Positions 9,776-18,606 of a stretch of DNA of 64,000 nt are shown here, one piece after another. Location: assembly GCF_002954545.1 (NCBI RefSeq), contig NZ_MSCH01000003.1:1961991-2025990 (forward strand), given 5' to 3'. Below the pieces are notes generated by a model that was given only the letters and a program-made list of their open reading frames with translations, did no database searches and was not told the DNA's origin. The DNA comes from Psychrosphaera saromensis (GTDB lineage: Bacteria; Pseudomonadota; Gammaproteobacteria; Enterobacterales; Alteromonadaceae). The translations under genes and the position numbers were made by a program. The stretch's first letter is position 1. Each line of letters begins with the position of its first letter.

Positions 9776-9788
9776 TTTAGGGAAGAAC

Positions 9789-10208
9789 ATGTACCATTTC
9801 CTCGAAGAAGAGAAAGGCAAAGATTGGCTAGATGAATGGGCCTCTATTACAGGGGATTTTGATCAAATCAAAGCCTATACCGATTTAGGTGATGTTTTTT
9901 TAGTAAATTCTCAAACTAATGAGATAGGTCTTCTAATGACAATGGCAAATAACTTTCATGAAATGGGGTTTACAGACTGGAATGAGTTCCAAGAAGTTGT
10001 AATGAGCAATCCAAATTTTCAAGAAGATGTCGTTCAAAAAAGCTTTATTTATAAAGTTAAAGAGCATTGCGGAGAATTGGGAGATTATGAAGTGTATATT
10101 CCTACGCCATATCCTTGTCTTGGCGGTTCTGGTGAGCCTGAGACTCACAAAAAAGGCGATCTATGGGTTTATCTTGCAATATCGTCACAAACATTCGCAA
10201 AGATTTAA
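9789..10208 (+). CDS. Hypothetical protein, weakly DUF1851/immunity-like (possible integron cassette gene)
   Basis: A 139-aa acidic, soluble protein with no signal peptide or membrane segment. The stretches GDVFLVN...NEIG and the late P-Y-P-x-L-GGSGE...KGDLWVYLAI resemble the GDxF and LGG...D...L patterns of DUF1851/SMI1-like proteins, several of which act as immunity proteins. That similarity is from memory and weak. RBS GGGAAG lies 5 bp before the ATG. Its stop codon falls inside the RYYYAAC box of an attC-like site, as is usual for cassette genes. Not part of the neighbouring bcs or flagellar operons. No function is claimed. Confidence 0.6.
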   Translation: MYHFLEEEKGKDWLDEWASITGDFDQIKAYTDLGDVFLVNSQTNEIGLLMTMANNFHEMGFTDWNEFQEVVMSNPNFQEDVVQKSFIYKVKEHCGELGDYEVYIPTPYPCLGGSGEPETHKKGDLWVYLAISSQTFAKI

Positions 10209-10254
10209 CAAGGCTCAGCAAGCCGACCTGCGGCGGTTTTGCGCGGCGTTAGGC
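10203..10254 (+). other. Candidate integron attC site between two orphan genes
   Basis: Left box ATTTAAC (10203-10209) fits RYYYAAC and right box GTTAGGC (10248-10254) fits GTTRRRY. The inside is strikingly GC-rich in an AT-rich genome and can fold: GCCG-(a)-C-(ct)-GC pairs with GCGCGGC through two extrahelical bulges. The upstream stop codon lies in the left box, and the next ATG is 20 bp after the right box, as in gene cassettes. At 52 bp it is at the short end for attC sites. Confidence 0.5.
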
Positions 10255-10273
10255 TTACAAGGAATCGTAGTCA

Positions 10274-11071
10274 ATGTTCGATAAAGGTTATCAATTGCTA
10301 GTCCAAGAAGGTCACTTAACTATGTCTAGTTTGTTAGGTGGTCTCAACTCGATACGAAACGCAAATATTGATGATGTACATCGAGGGCTATTTTATTCTG
10401 GTCTATTTGAGTTAGCCACAGGCTTTGAAAGGCTAATGAAAATAACTATATTTTTAGAGCATAAAATAAATAACCAATTAAAAAACCCTACCAATGACCA
10501 ACTAAAAAGTTTTGGACATAATATACAAGAGTTACATTCTAATTGTATAAAATTTGCTAAGGGTCATGGATTGAAAACTGTGTCGCCCACTAGTGAGATT
10601 CAAGACGTTATTTTAGAGGTTTTATCTAGTTTTGCTAAAGGTTCTAGGTACTACAATCTTGATCAATTAACTTCAGGTAATAAGAATAAAGATCCTATAG
10701 AGCAGTGGTTGTCAGTCATTCAATTTCATATATGGGGTCTTAGAAGTGACGTTATTAAAAAATTAGAAACTGAAGCTATTCAAGTTGCAAATGTTGATAA
10801 TTGGCAACAAAACATTAATGGTGAGTGGATAACAGAATGTGAATTTTATTATCTACTTAAAGCCACAGAAAAATCTAGTTATCATGTGGTTTGGTCAATT
10901 GTCAGTATTTTGAAACCATTCTATTATCTATTAAAAGCTCAGACCCATAAGCTTCACAAAATGGAAGATTGCTCATCTACATCCATACCATATATGTATG
11001 AATTTTTCCCATTTGTACTTGCAAGTAAAAAAGCCGTATTACGGAAAAAAAATTGGGTTTGGGGTAAGTGA
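10274..11071 (+). CDS. Hypothetical protein (possible second cassette gene)
   Basis: A 265-aa soluble, mostly helical protein that I do not recognise. The N-terminal half (FYSGLFELATGFERLMK, then GHNIQELH and SRYYNLDQL) resembles HEPN-like helical proteins in its pattern of ER...K and H residues, but no clean R-x4-6-H HEPN motif is present, so no nuclease role is claimed. The gene starts 20 bp after one attC-like site and its TGA stop abuts another, which is the layout of a promoterless integron cassette. It is AT-rich like the rest of the window and has no link to neighbouring operons. Confidence 0.6.
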   Translation: MFDKGYQLLVQEGHLTMSSLLGGLNSIRNANIDDVHRGLFYSGLFELATGFERLMKITIFLEHKINNQLKNPTNDQLKSFGHNIQELHSNCIKFAKGHGLKTVSPTSEIQDVILEVLSSFAKGSRYYNLDQLTSGNKNKDPIEQWLSVIQFHIWGLRSDVIKKLETEAIQVANVDNWQQNINGEWITECEFYYLLKATEKSSYHVVWSIVSILKPFYYLLKAQTHKLHKMEDCSSTSIPYMYEFFPFVLASKKAVLRKKNWVWGK

Positions 11072-11136
11072 ACATAACAAATATGAACTTTCCCCCATCA
11101 AATAAGCAATAACATATTTATTATCTGCCGTTAGGT
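11072..11136 (+). other. Second attC-like site after the 265-aa gene
   Basis: Begins ACATAAC right after the stop codon (one mismatch to RYYYAAC) and ends with GTTAGGT (11130-11136), which fits GTTRRRY. Inside, AAATATG (11079) and CATATTT (11112) form a perfect 7-bp inverted repeat. The spacing of the arms from the outer boxes is uneven, so this is weaker than the site at 10203. Confidence 0.35.
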
Positions 11137-11452
11137 AGTTAATTTGTATCGTCAATCAGCAAAGCTATTTCTTCCATTTTTCCATTCTCCATTCTTATAT
11201 TTTTCCATCCGGGTACTGACATTATGAATAGAATCATGTCGTTTAGAGTGCGTTTGTTTCTTTATATTTTGCTCATCAAACCTCATAAAAAACCCAAACA
11301 AAAGCCATAAAAATCCGCTGTTGAATTTACTGCTAATTACCTTGTAATTCGTCGTTTTTTGCATCAGGTGGAAATCAAGATGTCAAAATTTTGTTACTCC
11401 AGTTATTAGTTGTTTTTACTGTGTAACTATATGAAAAGTAACAATTAAAAAG

Positions 11453-11469
11453 TTGGCATGAAGATTGTC
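11453..11469 (+). promoter_or_regulatory. Sigma54-type promoter of flrBC
   Basis: TTGGCATGAAGATTGTC matches the -24/-12 consensus TTGGCACG-N4-TTGCW at -24; the -12 element has GT instead of GC. It lies 37 bp before flrB. In vibrios flrBC is a sigma54/FlrA-dependent class II operon, so this fits. The rest of the 11137-11506 gap shows no gene I can support. Confidence 0.55.
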
Positions 11470-11506
11470 TTAATATATTCGTATTAGACCAAAAAGAGAC
11501 CGTATT

Positions 11507-12742
11507 ATGTCAGCAAGTATTAGCGCAGTTATCTCAGATAAATCGTTAGTCAATTCTCAACTGAAATTGGCATCGTTTGCTCCGATGATGGAACTAGGTT
11601 TTAGCAATAAAAACAAAAGTTCGTTTGGAGCAATTAATCATGCTTATCGTAAAAAGAATACCAGTGATGGTTATGGCCAATCTAATGAATTAACGTTATT
11701 ACGTAATCGTAATCAAGAGTTAAGCCATTTGGTTGACGTTTTACCTAATGGTGTTGTTGTACTGGATAATAAAGGGCAAGTCTCGCAAGCAAATAAAGTC
11801 GCTATCGAATTATTAGGCGTTCCACTTGAGGGCGAAAAATGGCGCTCCATTATCACTCGCTCATTTAAACCAAGAAGTGATGATGGCCATGAAGTATCTT
11901 TATACGATGGACGTAGAGTTAAATTAGAAATCATGCCACTTCAGTCTGGTCAGCTGATAGTTATGACGGATTTAACTGAAACTCGTAAGTTACAAGACAG
12001 AATTAGTCATCTACAACGCGTATCGGCATTAGGTCGTATGGTTGCAAGTTTGGCACACCAAATTAGAACACCTCTTTCAGCGGCCATGTTATACGCCGCA
12101 AATTTAGCTAATTCAAAATTAACCGCTGACAAACGTAAAAACTTTGCCGGTAAGTTGTCATCTCGTTTAGTTGATTTAGAAAAGCAAGTTAACGACATGT
12201 TGATGTTTGCCAAAAGTGGCGAAAATCAAGTGCTTGAACAAGTATCCTTACAACAATTATTAACCGCGGTTTATCAGAGTTCAGAAGCCTTTGTGCTCCA
12301 AAGTGGTAAATTCAGTGTTGAGTTACCTGAGCCAGATATTTGTATTTTGGCCAATAAAACCAGTTTAGCCAGTGCCATTACTAATCTTGTTCATAATGCA
12401 GTGCAAGTGATAGGCAAGGGCGTTGACGTTCATTTAGCCGCAAGACGTATTAGCCATTTACCTAATGAAGTTTGTATATCGGTTGAAGATAACGGACCTG
12501 GCATTAAGCCAGAGCAAATGACAAAAATATTTGAACCCTTTTTCACCACACGTTCTCAAGGTACAGGTCTTGGTTTATCCGTAGTAAAAACGGTCGCACA
12601 AGCACATCAAGGGCGAGTTGAAGTGATAAATAAAAAAGAGGGTGGTGCAATATTTAATTTGTACCTTCCTATCAAACTAACCAGTGAAGTAGAAGACAAT
12701 AATAGCGTGTCAGAAACCCCAGCACAGGAGAATGCAGCATGA
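11507..12742 (+). CDS. flrB: Flagellar sensor histidine kinase FlrB
   Basis: A 411-aa kinase without membrane segments: a PAS-like region (about 70-150, VVLDNKGQVSQANKVAIELLG), HisKA with H184 (VASLAHQIRTPLSAAM) and a HATPase domain with N, G1 (VEDNGPGIKPEQ) and G2 (GTGLGLSVVK) boxes. FlrB phosphorylates the response regulator FlrC, which then activates class III sigma54 flagellar genes. It overlaps flrC by 4 bp (ATGA). The usual upstream master regulator flrA is absent here; instead the gene follows cassette-like DNA. Identity rests on cytosolic architecture plus the flrC-fliE context. Confidence 0.92.
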   Translation: MSASISAVISDKSLVNSQLKLASFAPMMELGFSNKNKSSFGAINHAYRKKNTSDGYGQSNELTLLRNRNQELSHLVDVLPNGVVVLDNKGQVSQANKVAIELLGVPLEGEKWRSIITRSFKPRSDDGHEVSLYDGRRVKLEIMPLQSGQLIVMTDLTETRKLQDRISHLQRVSALGRMVASLAHQIRTPLSAAMLYAANLANSKLTADKRKNFAGKLSSRLVDLEKQVNDMLMFAKSGENQVLEQVSLQQLLTAVYQSSEAFVLQSGKFSVELPEPDICILANKTSLASAITNLVHNAVQVIGKGVDVHLAARRISHLPNEVCISVEDNGPGIKPEQMTKIFEPFFTTRSQGTGLGLSVVKTVAQAHQGRVEVINKKEGGAIFNLYLPIKLTSEVEDNNSVSETPAQENAA

Positions 12743-14124
12743 GCCAATCACAAATATTAGTCGTTGAAGACGACTCAGGTCTTAGAGAAGCGCTTGTTGA
12801 TACTCTGTCTATTGCAGGTTATGCGGTTGTTGAAGCCGACTCAGCTGAAACTGCGTTAGTGTTATTAAAACAACACGTTATCGATATCATTATTTCTGAT
12901 GTTCAAATGGGCGGATTAAGCGGACTTGATTTATTAAAGTCAGTGAGAAAACTATATCCAAATACACCATTTTTATTAATGACAGCTTATGCTGCTATTG
13001 ATCATGCCGTTGAAGCCATGAAATATGGTGCCATTGATTACATGGCAAAACCATTTGCTCCAGAAGTGTTGCTAAATATGGTTGGCCGTTATGCTCCAGT
13101 GAAACAGGTTGAAAGACATAAACCTATTGTGGCGGATAAAAAGAGTAAAGAATTATTAAAAGTAGCTGCGAAAGTAGCCGTGTCAGACGCAAGCGTCATG
13201 ATCACAGGCCCAAGTGGTGCAGGTAAAGAAGTGATGGCTCGTTATATTCACGATCAATCAAATAGATCTGAGCATGATTTTGTTGCCATCAACTGTGCAG
13301 CTATCCCTGAGAACATGTTAGAAGCAACCTTATTTGGTTATGAAAAAGGTGCATTCACCGGCGCTATTCAAGCGTGTCCGGGGAAATTTGAGCAAGCCCA
13401 ACATGGCACCATTTTGTTAGATGAAATAACAGAAATGGATATGAACCTACAAGCTAAATTGTTACGTGTATTACAAGAACGTGAAGTTGAGCGTTTAGGT
13501 AGCCGTAAAACCATTAAGTTAGATGTTCGCGTATTAGCAACATCTAACCGGGATTTGATGACAGCAGTACGCGAGGGTAAATTCCGTGAAGATTTATACT
13601 ATCGCTTAAATGTATTTCCAATTCGTTGGTTGCCTTTAGCCCAGCGAAAAGACGATATAACACCAATCGCCTTCTACTTATTAAGTCGTCATTGCGTAGA
13701 GATGGGCCGTGAAATTCCTGACTTTTCTTATGATGCTAAAATGAAGTTACACAATCACTCTTGGCCTGGTAATGTTCGTGAATTAGACAATGTAATTCAG
13801 CGTGCATTAATCTTATGTCCGGACAACAAGATTGAAATTGAACATATTTTATTAGAAGAGTTTGCGGTAGATAAAATCTCTGCAGATATTAAAGCGGATT
13901 TAATATCTGACAACGCGCCGACTATTGCGACACTTACAGAAACAAACGAGTCGCCTGACTTTAAAATGGAAATCAGAGAGCAGGAAAATCGTATTATTCT
14001 TGATGCCTTACAAGCGTGTCGAGGAAAACGAAAAGATGTTGCTGAAAAACTAGGTATTAGTCCAAGAACCCTACGTTACAAACTAGCGAAAATGCGTGAC
14101 CAGGGAATTGAAGTGCCCGCTTAA
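12739..14124 (+). CDS. flrC: Sigma54-dependent flagellar response regulator FlrC
   Basis: A 461-aa NtrC-type activator: receiver domain with phospho-acceptor D54 (IISDVQMGG), AAA+ domain with Walker A (GPSGAGKE), the sigma54 contact loop GAFTGA and a DEITEMD Walker B, and a C-terminal Fis-type helix-turn-helix (KRKDVAEKLGISPRTLRYKL). Phosphorylated by FlrB, it opens sigma54 promoters of basal body, hook and some flagellin genes. It ends before a hairpin, and fliE has its own sigma54 promoter that is a natural FlrC target. Confidence 0.93.
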   Translation: MSQSQILVVEDDSGLREALVDTLSIAGYAVVEADSAETALVLLKQHVIDIIISDVQMGGLSGLDLLKSVRKLYPNTPFLLMTAYAAIDHAVEAMKYGAIDYMAKPFAPEVLLNMVGRYAPVKQVERHKPIVADKKSKELLKVAAKVAVSDASVMITGPSGAGKEVMARYIHDQSNRSEHDFVAINCAAIPENMLEATLFGYEKGAFTGAIQACPGKFEQAQHGTILLDEITEMDMNLQAKLLRVLQEREVERLGSRKTIKLDVRVLATSNRDLMTAVREGKFREDLYYRLNVFPIRWLPLAQRKDDITPIAFYLLSRHCVEMGREIPDFSYDAKMKLHNHSWPGNVRELDNVIQRALILCPDNKIEIEHILLEEFAVDKISADIKADLISDNAPTIATLTETNESPDFKMEIREQENRIILDALQACRGKRKDVAEKLGISPRTLRYKLAKMRDQGIEVPA

Positions 14125-14192
14125 TTCCCGATAGCTATTTTTCATACTCAGCCCGCAAAATATTGGCCCGAAAAATATTAGCCTTAAAGTAT

Positions 14193-14230
14193 AAAGCTCA
14201 GTGATCAATTACTTGATAACACTGAGCTTT
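14193..14230 (+). terminator. Hairpin after flrC
   Basis: AAAGCTCAGTG (14193-14203) pairs with CACTGAGCTTT (14220-14230), with an inner ATCAA/TTGAT extension. There is little T tail, so it may be a weak or rho-assisted terminator. Confidence 0.55.
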
Positions 14231-14323
14231 GTCGTACCTATCAAAATGGGTAGTCAAATTATTGGCAATGATGAAATCCCGCAAAATAAAAAATAAAACC
14301 CTTTAAAAACAACAGGTTAAAAA

Positions 14324-14340
14324 CTGGCATTATACCTGCA
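14324..14340 (+). promoter_or_regulatory. Sigma54 promoter of the fliE operon
   Basis: CTGGCATTATACCTGCA has GG and GC separated by exactly 10 bases, as sigma54 requires. It lies 48 bp before the fliE ATG. Probably activated by FlrC. Confidence 0.7.
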
Positions 14341-14388
14341 AAATCCTATTTAGTTTAAGGCCAAACGCGTCTTTAAAGAGGATTAATT

Positions 14389-14736
14389 ATGAACATTCAA
14401 GCAAACAATTTATATTCAGAACTTCAAGGTATGGCTAGTCAAGTTTCAAGCTCTGCTACTAGCATACGCCCAAACATGGAAGTGAATGTCCAACAGGTCA
14501 ACAACCCATCTTCAGCTCACTTTGGTGAGTTATTAAATAAAGCGATTAATAACGTTAACGACCTCCAGTCTACCGCCGGTGAATTAAAAACCGCAGTGGA
14601 AATGGGAGACCGTTCAGTTACATTAGCGGAAGCTGTTATCGCTGGGAATAAAGCGGGCATTGCATTTGAAGCTACGGTTCAAGTTAGAAATAAACTAGTT
14701 GAAGCGTACAAACAAATCATGAGTATGCCAGTTTAA
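14389..14736 (+). CDS. fliE: Flagellar hook-basal body protein FliE
   Basis: A 115-aa small protein with no signal peptide. The C-terminal half (MGDRSVTLAEAVIAGNKAGIAFEATVQVRNK region) is the conserved FliE helix that joins the MS ring to the proximal rod. RBS AGAGGA is 8 bp before the ATG. First gene of the long fliE-fliJ run, 40 bp before fliF. Confidence 0.92.
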   Translation: MNIQANNLYSELQGMASQVSSSATSIRPNMEVNVQQVNNPSSAHFGELLNKAINNVNDLQSTAGELKTAVEMGDRSVTLAEAVIAGNKAGIAFEATVQVRNKLVEAYKQIMSMPV

Positions 14737-14776
14737 TTGGTCATCGAATTAACAGTTTAAAATAAAGGTATTTAAC

Positions 14777-16501
14777 GTGGCTGACGAATTATCAACTCAA
14801 GTAGCAGATCCAAATAGCAACGACTTATCGTCGGATGTTGTTTCTCTTTCTATGGATGGCATGGATACAGTAGAAGAACAAAAATCTGGCTTCATGAGTG
14901 CATTATCAAATGCGGAAGTAATGCGCCAAGGTGCATTAGTTATTGCCTTAACCATCTGTTTAGCAATCGCCATTTTTATTATTATCTGGTCACGTGAACC
15001 TGATATGCGACCTCTTGGTAAATTTGAAACTGAAGAATTAATTGAAACACTTGATTATTTAGACTCTCAAAAAATTGAATACATATTAGAACAAAACGTG
15101 ATCATGGTTGATGGTGACGAATATCAGAACATTAAATTATCACTGGCTCGTGGCGGATTAACCAATAATCCAACCACAGGCTCTGAAATATTAATGCAAG
15201 ACTCAGGTTTTGGTGTTAGCCAACGTATGGAAACTGAGCGTCTGAAACATGGCCGAGAACAGCAGTTAGCCAGAACCATTGAAGAATTAAATTCGGTATC
15301 ACGTGCTAGAGTATTATTGGCCATTCCGAAAGAAAATATATTTGCCAGACATTCAAAAAAACCATCAGCGACCGTTGTTATTACTCAAAAAACAGGGCGT
15401 ATGTTAGCGGAAGAAGAGATTGACTCTATTGTTGATATCATCGCATCTGCAGTGCAAGGCCTTGACCCAGCTAAAGTAACAGTTACAGACCAAAATGGTC
15501 GTTTGTTAAACTCAGGTTCTCAAAATTCATTATCTGCTTTATCCAGAAAACAATTTGATATTGAGCGTCAGCGCGAAGAAGAATATAAAAACAAAATTGA
15601 CTCAATTTTATCGCCTGTGGTTGGTTTAGAAAACTACACAGCACAAGTTGATGTCACTATGGATTTCACGCAAGTTCAAGAAACCCAAAAAACCTATAAT
15701 CCCGACTTACCCGCAGTACGTAGTGAATTCTTAATCGAAGATAACACTACAGGCAATGGCGCAATAGGTATTCCTGGGGCGTTATCAAATCAGCCGCCAC
15801 TAGAGTCTGACATTCCTGAAGATGCAACGAATGGGCGTTCTAGAACCAGTAGTGGTCGTAGCCATAAAGAACAAACGCGTAACTATGAACTTGACCAGAC
15901 GATAAGCCATAAACAAAGCCAGACAGGTGTTGTTCGTCGTATCAGTGTTTCGGTAGCGGTTGACTATACAACGGCAACTGCAGCGGATGGTACCGTTCAA
16001 AAAGTACCTCGTACACAACAAGCTTTAGTGAATATGAGACGGTTATTACAAGGTGGTATTGGTTTTGATATGACCCGTGGTGATGTATTAGAAGTGGTTA
16101 CCATTCCATTTAATAAACCAATGGACTTGGAAGGCACAGATATTCCTTTTTACGAGCAGGCCTGGTTCCAACCACTATTTAAATTATTAGTAGGTATGAT
16201 TGTTATCATGACATTAATATTAGGACTTGTGCGTCCAATGTTAAGGAAACTAATTAACCCTGAAGATGCAGATCAGTATGAAGAAGATGCGTTAGGTGGT
16301 GTAGACTTAGGTGATGCAACATTAGATATGTTAACAACAGAATTTGATGAGTCCGATATAGGTATTGGTGCAGACGGTTCGTTAAAATTACCAGACTTAC
16401 ATGGTGATGAAGACTTATTAAAAGCCGTCAGAGCATTGGTTGCTAATGAACCAGAATTATCGTCTCAAGTAGTTAAAGGGTGGTTATTAGAAGATGAGTG
16501 A
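14777..16501 (+). CDS. fliF: Flagellar MS-ring protein FliF
   Basis: A 574-aa inner-membrane ring protein starting with GTG. It has two transmembrane segments (about 54-71 and 468-488) around a periplasmic YscJ/FliF domain (residues about 75-250, with the ring-building motif and TVVITQKTG) and a cytosolic tail that ends in the acidic FliG-binding segment (ELSSQVVKGWLLED). FliF polymerises into the MS ring, the base on which the C-ring and export gate assemble. The stop overlaps fliG by 8 bp. Confidence 0.95.
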   Translation: MADELSTQVADPNSNDLSSDVVSLSMDGMDTVEEQKSGFMSALSNAEVMRQGALVIALTICLAIAIFIIIWSREPDMRPLGKFETEELIETLDYLDSQKIEYILEQNVIMVDGDEYQNIKLSLARGGLTNNPTTGSEILMQDSGFGVSQRMETERLKHGREQQLARTIEELNSVSRARVLLAIPKENIFARHSKKPSATVVITQKTGRMLAEEEIDSIVDIIASAVQGLDPAKVTVTDQNGRLLNSGSQNSLSALSRKQFDIERQREEEYKNKIDSILSPVVGLENYTAQVDVTMDFTQVQETQKTYNPDLPAVRSEFLIEDNTTGNGAIGIPGALSNQPPLESDIPEDATNGRSRTSSGRSHKEQTRNYELDQTISHKQSQTGVVRRISVSVAVDYTTATAADGTVQKVPRTQQALVNMRRLLQGGIGFDMTRGDVLEVVTIPFNKPMDLEGTDIPFYEQAWFQPLFKLLVGMIVIMTLILGLVRPMLRKLINPEDADQYEEDALGGVDLGDATLDMLTTEFDESDIGIGADGSLKLPDLHGDEDLLKAVRALVANEPELSSQVVKGWLLEDE

Positions 16502-17537
16502 TGTAGCAGTAGTAGAAAATAAAAAACCTGTATTCGATGTAGACAAACTCGAAGGTGTTGAGAAAGCCGCGATATTACTGTTAAGTTTATCGGAAGATGA
16601 TGCAGCCCAAATATTAAAACATCTTGAACCTAAACAAGTTCAAAAAGTAGGTGTTGCTATGGCGCAGGTCGATGACTTGAGCCAAGATAAAATTGCAGCG
16701 GTTCATCGTACCTTTATCGAACAGATTCAAGACTACAGTACTATCGGTTTCCAATCTGAGAATTTCATTAAGAAAGCCTTAACAGCAGCCCTTGGTGAAG
16801 AAAAAGCAGCAACCTTACTTGACCAAATTATTTTAGGTGGTGGCGCTAAAGGCTTAGATTCGTTGAAATGGATGGACTCTAAACAAGTTGCCAACATCAT
16901 ACGAAACGAGCATCCACAGATTCAAACTATCGTATTAGCTTACCTAGAACCGGATCAATCCGCTGAAATTTTAGGTCAGTTCCCAGATAAAGTAAGAATC
17001 GACTTAACCATGCGTATTGCTAACTTGGAAGAAGTACAGCCAGCTGCATTACAAGAATTAAACGAAATCATGGAGAAACAGTTTGCTGGTCAAGCTGGAG
17101 CTCAAGCTGCCAAAATGGGCGGCATGAAAGCGGCTGCAGAAATCATGAACTTCTTGGATACCAATGTAGAAGGACAATTGATGGATGCTATGCGTGAGCA
17201 TGATGAAGAGATGGCTCAGCAGATCCAAGACTTGATGTTTGTATTCGATAACTTAATTGATGTTGAAGACCGTGGTATTCAAGCGATATTACGTGAAGTA
17301 CAACAAGACTCATTGATGAGAGCAATCAAAGGTGCAGATGATGGCCTTAAAGATAAAATCCTTAAGAATATGTCTAAACGTGCAGCAGATATGCTTGCCG
17401 ATGATTTAGAAGCTATGCCTCCAATTCGTATATCTGAAGTGGAAACCGCACAAAAAGAAATTTTGGCGATTGCACGTAGATTAGCAGATGCTGGCGAAAT
17501 CATGTTGGGCGGCGGTGGCGGTGACGACTTCTTATAA
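16494..17537 (+). CDS. fliG: Flagellar motor switch protein FliG
   Basis: A 347-aa C-ring protein made of armadillo-like N, middle (EHPQTI-like EHPQIQTIVLAYL, residues ~143-155) and C domains. The C-terminal helix region (MRAIKGADDGLKDKILKNMSKRA) carries the charged residues that interact with the stator. FliG transmits torque from MotA-type stators to the MS ring. Overlaps fliF by 8 bp. Confidence 0.96.
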   Translation: MSDVAVVENKKPVFDVDKLEGVEKAAILLLSLSEDDAAQILKHLEPKQVQKVGVAMAQVDDLSQDKIAAVHRTFIEQIQDYSTIGFQSENFIKKALTAALGEEKAATLLDQIILGGGAKGLDSLKWMDSKQVANIIRNEHPQIQTIVLAYLEPDQSAEILGQFPDKVRIDLTMRIANLEEVQPAALQELNEIMEKQFAGQAGAQAAKMGGMKAAAEIMNFLDTNVEGQLMDAMREHDEEMAQQIQDLMFVFDNLIDVEDRGIQAILREVQQDSLMRAIKGADDGLKDKILKNMSKRAADMLADDLEAMPPIRISEVETAQKEILAIARRLADAGEIMLGGGGGDDFL

Positions 17538-17588
17538 TGGAGTCGCATTGTTACAAAATCTTAGTGGCTAAGAACAAGAGATAATATA

Positions 17589-18605
17589 GTGAACGATAAA
17601 TTAGGCAAAAAACCAGTAACACCAGATAGAGAACTACTTGAGTTACTTGAAGAGTGGGTTGCGCCCGACGTCACAGAAAGTCAACGGTCTCGTTATACGG
17701 GTAAAACCAACTTTATGGGAATACCGTTAGACGAGCTATATAGTAAAGTTATTGCAAAAGAAGAAATTGAAGAAGAAGAGATCCCACCGCTTACCGCTGA
17801 AGAAATCCAACAAATTCGCCAGGATGCGTATGACGAAGGTTTTGAATCTGGTAAGAGTGAAGGGTATCAAGCTGGTGAAGCTCAAGGACGTGAAGAAGGC
17901 CATGAGATAGGTATTAAAAGTGGACACGAAGAAGGCTATTTAGCAGGCTTAGAACAAGGCCAGGCAGAAATTGATATCAAAGTAGCTCGTCTTACCGATT
18001 TAACTCACCAACTTTATCATCCAATTGAAAAAGTAGATGCTGCTGCTGAACAACAGCTATTAAATTTAGTGGTTATGTTAGCCGAGTCAGTTATCCGTCA
18101 CGAAACCAAAAGCAATAAAGACGCTTTGTTAAGTGTAATACATGAAGCCACGGCTTCCTTGCCATTTAATACTAAATTATCTGAAATTCATATTCACCCA
18201 GATGATCTTGAGTTGCTATCTGAAATTTATACCGCAGAAGCCATGATTGAGCAGAAGTGGATAATTAAAGAAGAACCAAGTTATCAACCAGGCGACATTA
18301 TTGTGATGACGCCTGATTCCTTGATCGACCGTTCGGTTAAACAACGGATAAAACAAACAATAGAACCTTTCATTGAAAAGGCGCTTTTAGATAAAGAACA
18401 AAATGATCATGTACCACAAACCACTCGTCACATTCCTCAAGATGATCTAGATAAAGCAAGTCCTGTAGCTAAAACGGCAAAGGACAATAGTAATATTTCT
18501 GCAGAGCAGGCAACTGACTCAGATAATACTGCCAATACAATTCCTGAAGATAACGCTGTAAATACACCGGTTACAAAACAACGTTCTCAAGATAGTGAAA
18601 GCTAA
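17589..18605 (+). CDS. fliH: Flagellar assembly/export regulator FliH
   Basis: A 338-aa protein with a GTG start. It has the FliH glycine-repeat helix (residues ~80-120: [26 protein letters not shown] pattern, GxxxG type) followed by the V-ATPase E-subunit-like C-terminal domain. It binds and restrains the FliI ATPase. The last ~60 residues form a low-complexity Thr/Asp/Ser-rich tail, longer than in most FliH proteins. Located directly before fliI. Confidence 0.9.
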   Translation: MNDKLGKKPVTPDRELLELLEEWVAPDVTESQRSRYTGKTNFMGIPLDELYSKVIAKEEIEEEEIPPLTAEEIQQIRQDAYDEGFESGKSEGYQAGEAQGREEGHEIGIKSGHEEGYLAGLEQGQAEIDIKVARLTDLTHQLYHPIEKVDAAAEQQLLNLVVMLAESVIRHETKSNKDALLSVIHEATASLPFNTKLSEIHIHPDDLELLSEIYTAEAMIEQKWIIKEEPSYQPGDIIVMTPDSLIDRSVKQRIKQTIEPFIEKALLDKEQNDHVPQTTRHIPQDDLDKASPVAKTAKDNSNISAEQATDSDNTANTIPEDNAVNTPVTKQRSQDSES

Positions 18606-18606
18606 C

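Larger units (their letters stand above)
9087..9788. other. Repeat-rich intergenic region without a supported gene
   Basis: About 700 bp separate bcsG from the next gene. It holds the bcs terminator, a heptamer tandem repeat, two related short inverted repeats (9245-9268 and 9346-9371), a hexamer tandem repeat and an attC-like nested inverted repeat. A minus-strand 65-codon frame at 9284-9481 lacks coding support. The paired hairpins look like an interspersed intergenic repeat, but only a genome search could show that. Confidence 0.5.

Noticed and set aside
10027-10284. 85-codon + frame across the end of the 139-aa gene
   Set aside because: Different frame inside a better gene; its tail is a translation of the attC-like site. 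It was useful only as a hint of that site.
11152-11364. Minus-strand 70-codon frame before flrB
   Set aside because: No RBS or family resemblance; it lies in AT-rich DNA upstream of the sigma54 promoter.
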